Below are positions 63,903-64,000 of a stretch of 64,000 bases of DNA, piece after piece. Location: the NCBI GenBank assembly GCA_023415305.1, contig JAEZKZ010000030.1:21865-85864 (forward strand). The letters are read 5' to 3'. Each line of letters begins with the position of its first letter. Position 1 is the first letter of the stretch. The DNA comes from Bacillota bacterium. GTDB lineage: Bacteria; Bacillota; Clostridia; Acetivibrionales; DSM-1351. Position numbers and translations under genes: made by a program. The notes beneath the pieces are model-generated. The model saw nothing but the letters and a program-made list of their open reading frames with translations, did no database searches and was not told the origin of the DNA.

Positions 63903-64000
63903 ATGGCAAAGAAAATTGCAGGTTACGTAAAACTTCAGATTCCTGCGGGGAAAGCAACTCCGGCTCCACCGGTTGGACCAGCTTTAGGACAGCACGGCGT
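63903..64000 (+). CDS. rplK: Ribosomal protein L11 (start only; cut by window edge)
   Basis: The first 32 codons, [20 protein letters not shown] and then [12 protein letters not shown], are the highly conserved L11 N-terminus that binds 23S rRNA at the GTPase centre. GGGAGGTGG precedes ATG 63903. The gene runs off the window. Confidence 0.96.
   Translation, partial: MAKKIAGYVKLQIPAGKATPAPPVGPALGQHG

Overview
The window is AT-rich, has strong GGAGG-type ribosome binding sites and carries the sporulation signal gene spoIIR, S-layer homology proteins, and the rpmG-secE-nusG-rplK order. This suggests a spore-forming, anaerobic, Gram-positive clostridium, most like the Ruminiclostridium (cellulolytic clostridia) group. 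The genus is an inference from gene style, not a database result.

Layout. 1-2830: end of ddl, then a DUF1934 gene and argS. 2982-4676 (minus): a chemoreceptor. 5036-11356: two secreted SLH proteins and a CtpB-like S41 protease, with a good sigma-D-type promoter in front. 11744-37035: a roughly 25-kb block on the plus strand that starts with loaP, a NusG paralogue that in other Firmicutes lets RNA polymerase read through terminators in long operons. It encodes a Wzx/Wzy-type exopolysaccharide (chain-length protein, tyrosine kinase, UDP-glucose dehydrogenase, flippase, polymerase, glycosyl- and acyltransferases, beta-helix protein, PHP phosphatase, priming sugar transferase). Embedded in it (28080-35007) is a ribosomal peptide (RiPP) cluster: a nucleotidyltransferase, three precursor peptides sharing one leader, a PqqD-like protein, a radical SAM/SPASM enzyme, an HPr-kinase-like protein, a signal-peptidase-like protein and an ABC exporter. 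Two of the precursors are only 47 codons long.

37194-48200: a VanZ-like gene, pyrG, spoIIR, an MgtC-like gene, an AraC regulator fused to a BtrH/C39-like domain, a small dimeric-barrel protein, a truncated group II intron and a calcium P-type ATPase. 48214-52698: a gliding-type ABC transporter operon (ATPase, permease, GldG-like, DUF4340). 52775-52901: a three-way-junction RNA that ends in a terminator and also covers the ribosome binding site of a YkvI-like transporter; it looks like a riboswitch. 54162-59717: DUF5711, cvpA, ilvD and ilvB. 59870-62104 (minus): a secreted WG-repeat protein. 62489-64000: rpmG, secE, nusG and the start of rplK.

Most interesting parts: (1) the radical SAM RiPP cluster that borrows the tailoring genes of Firmicute lasso-peptide clusters and sits inside a LoaP-controlled polysaccharide operon; (2) a duplicated RNA element in front of the PqqD and radical SAM genes whose 5' arm pairs with their Shine-Dalgarno sequences; (3) the orphan riboswitch-like RNA at 52775-52901; (4) the structured leader between loaP and the first polysaccharide gene.
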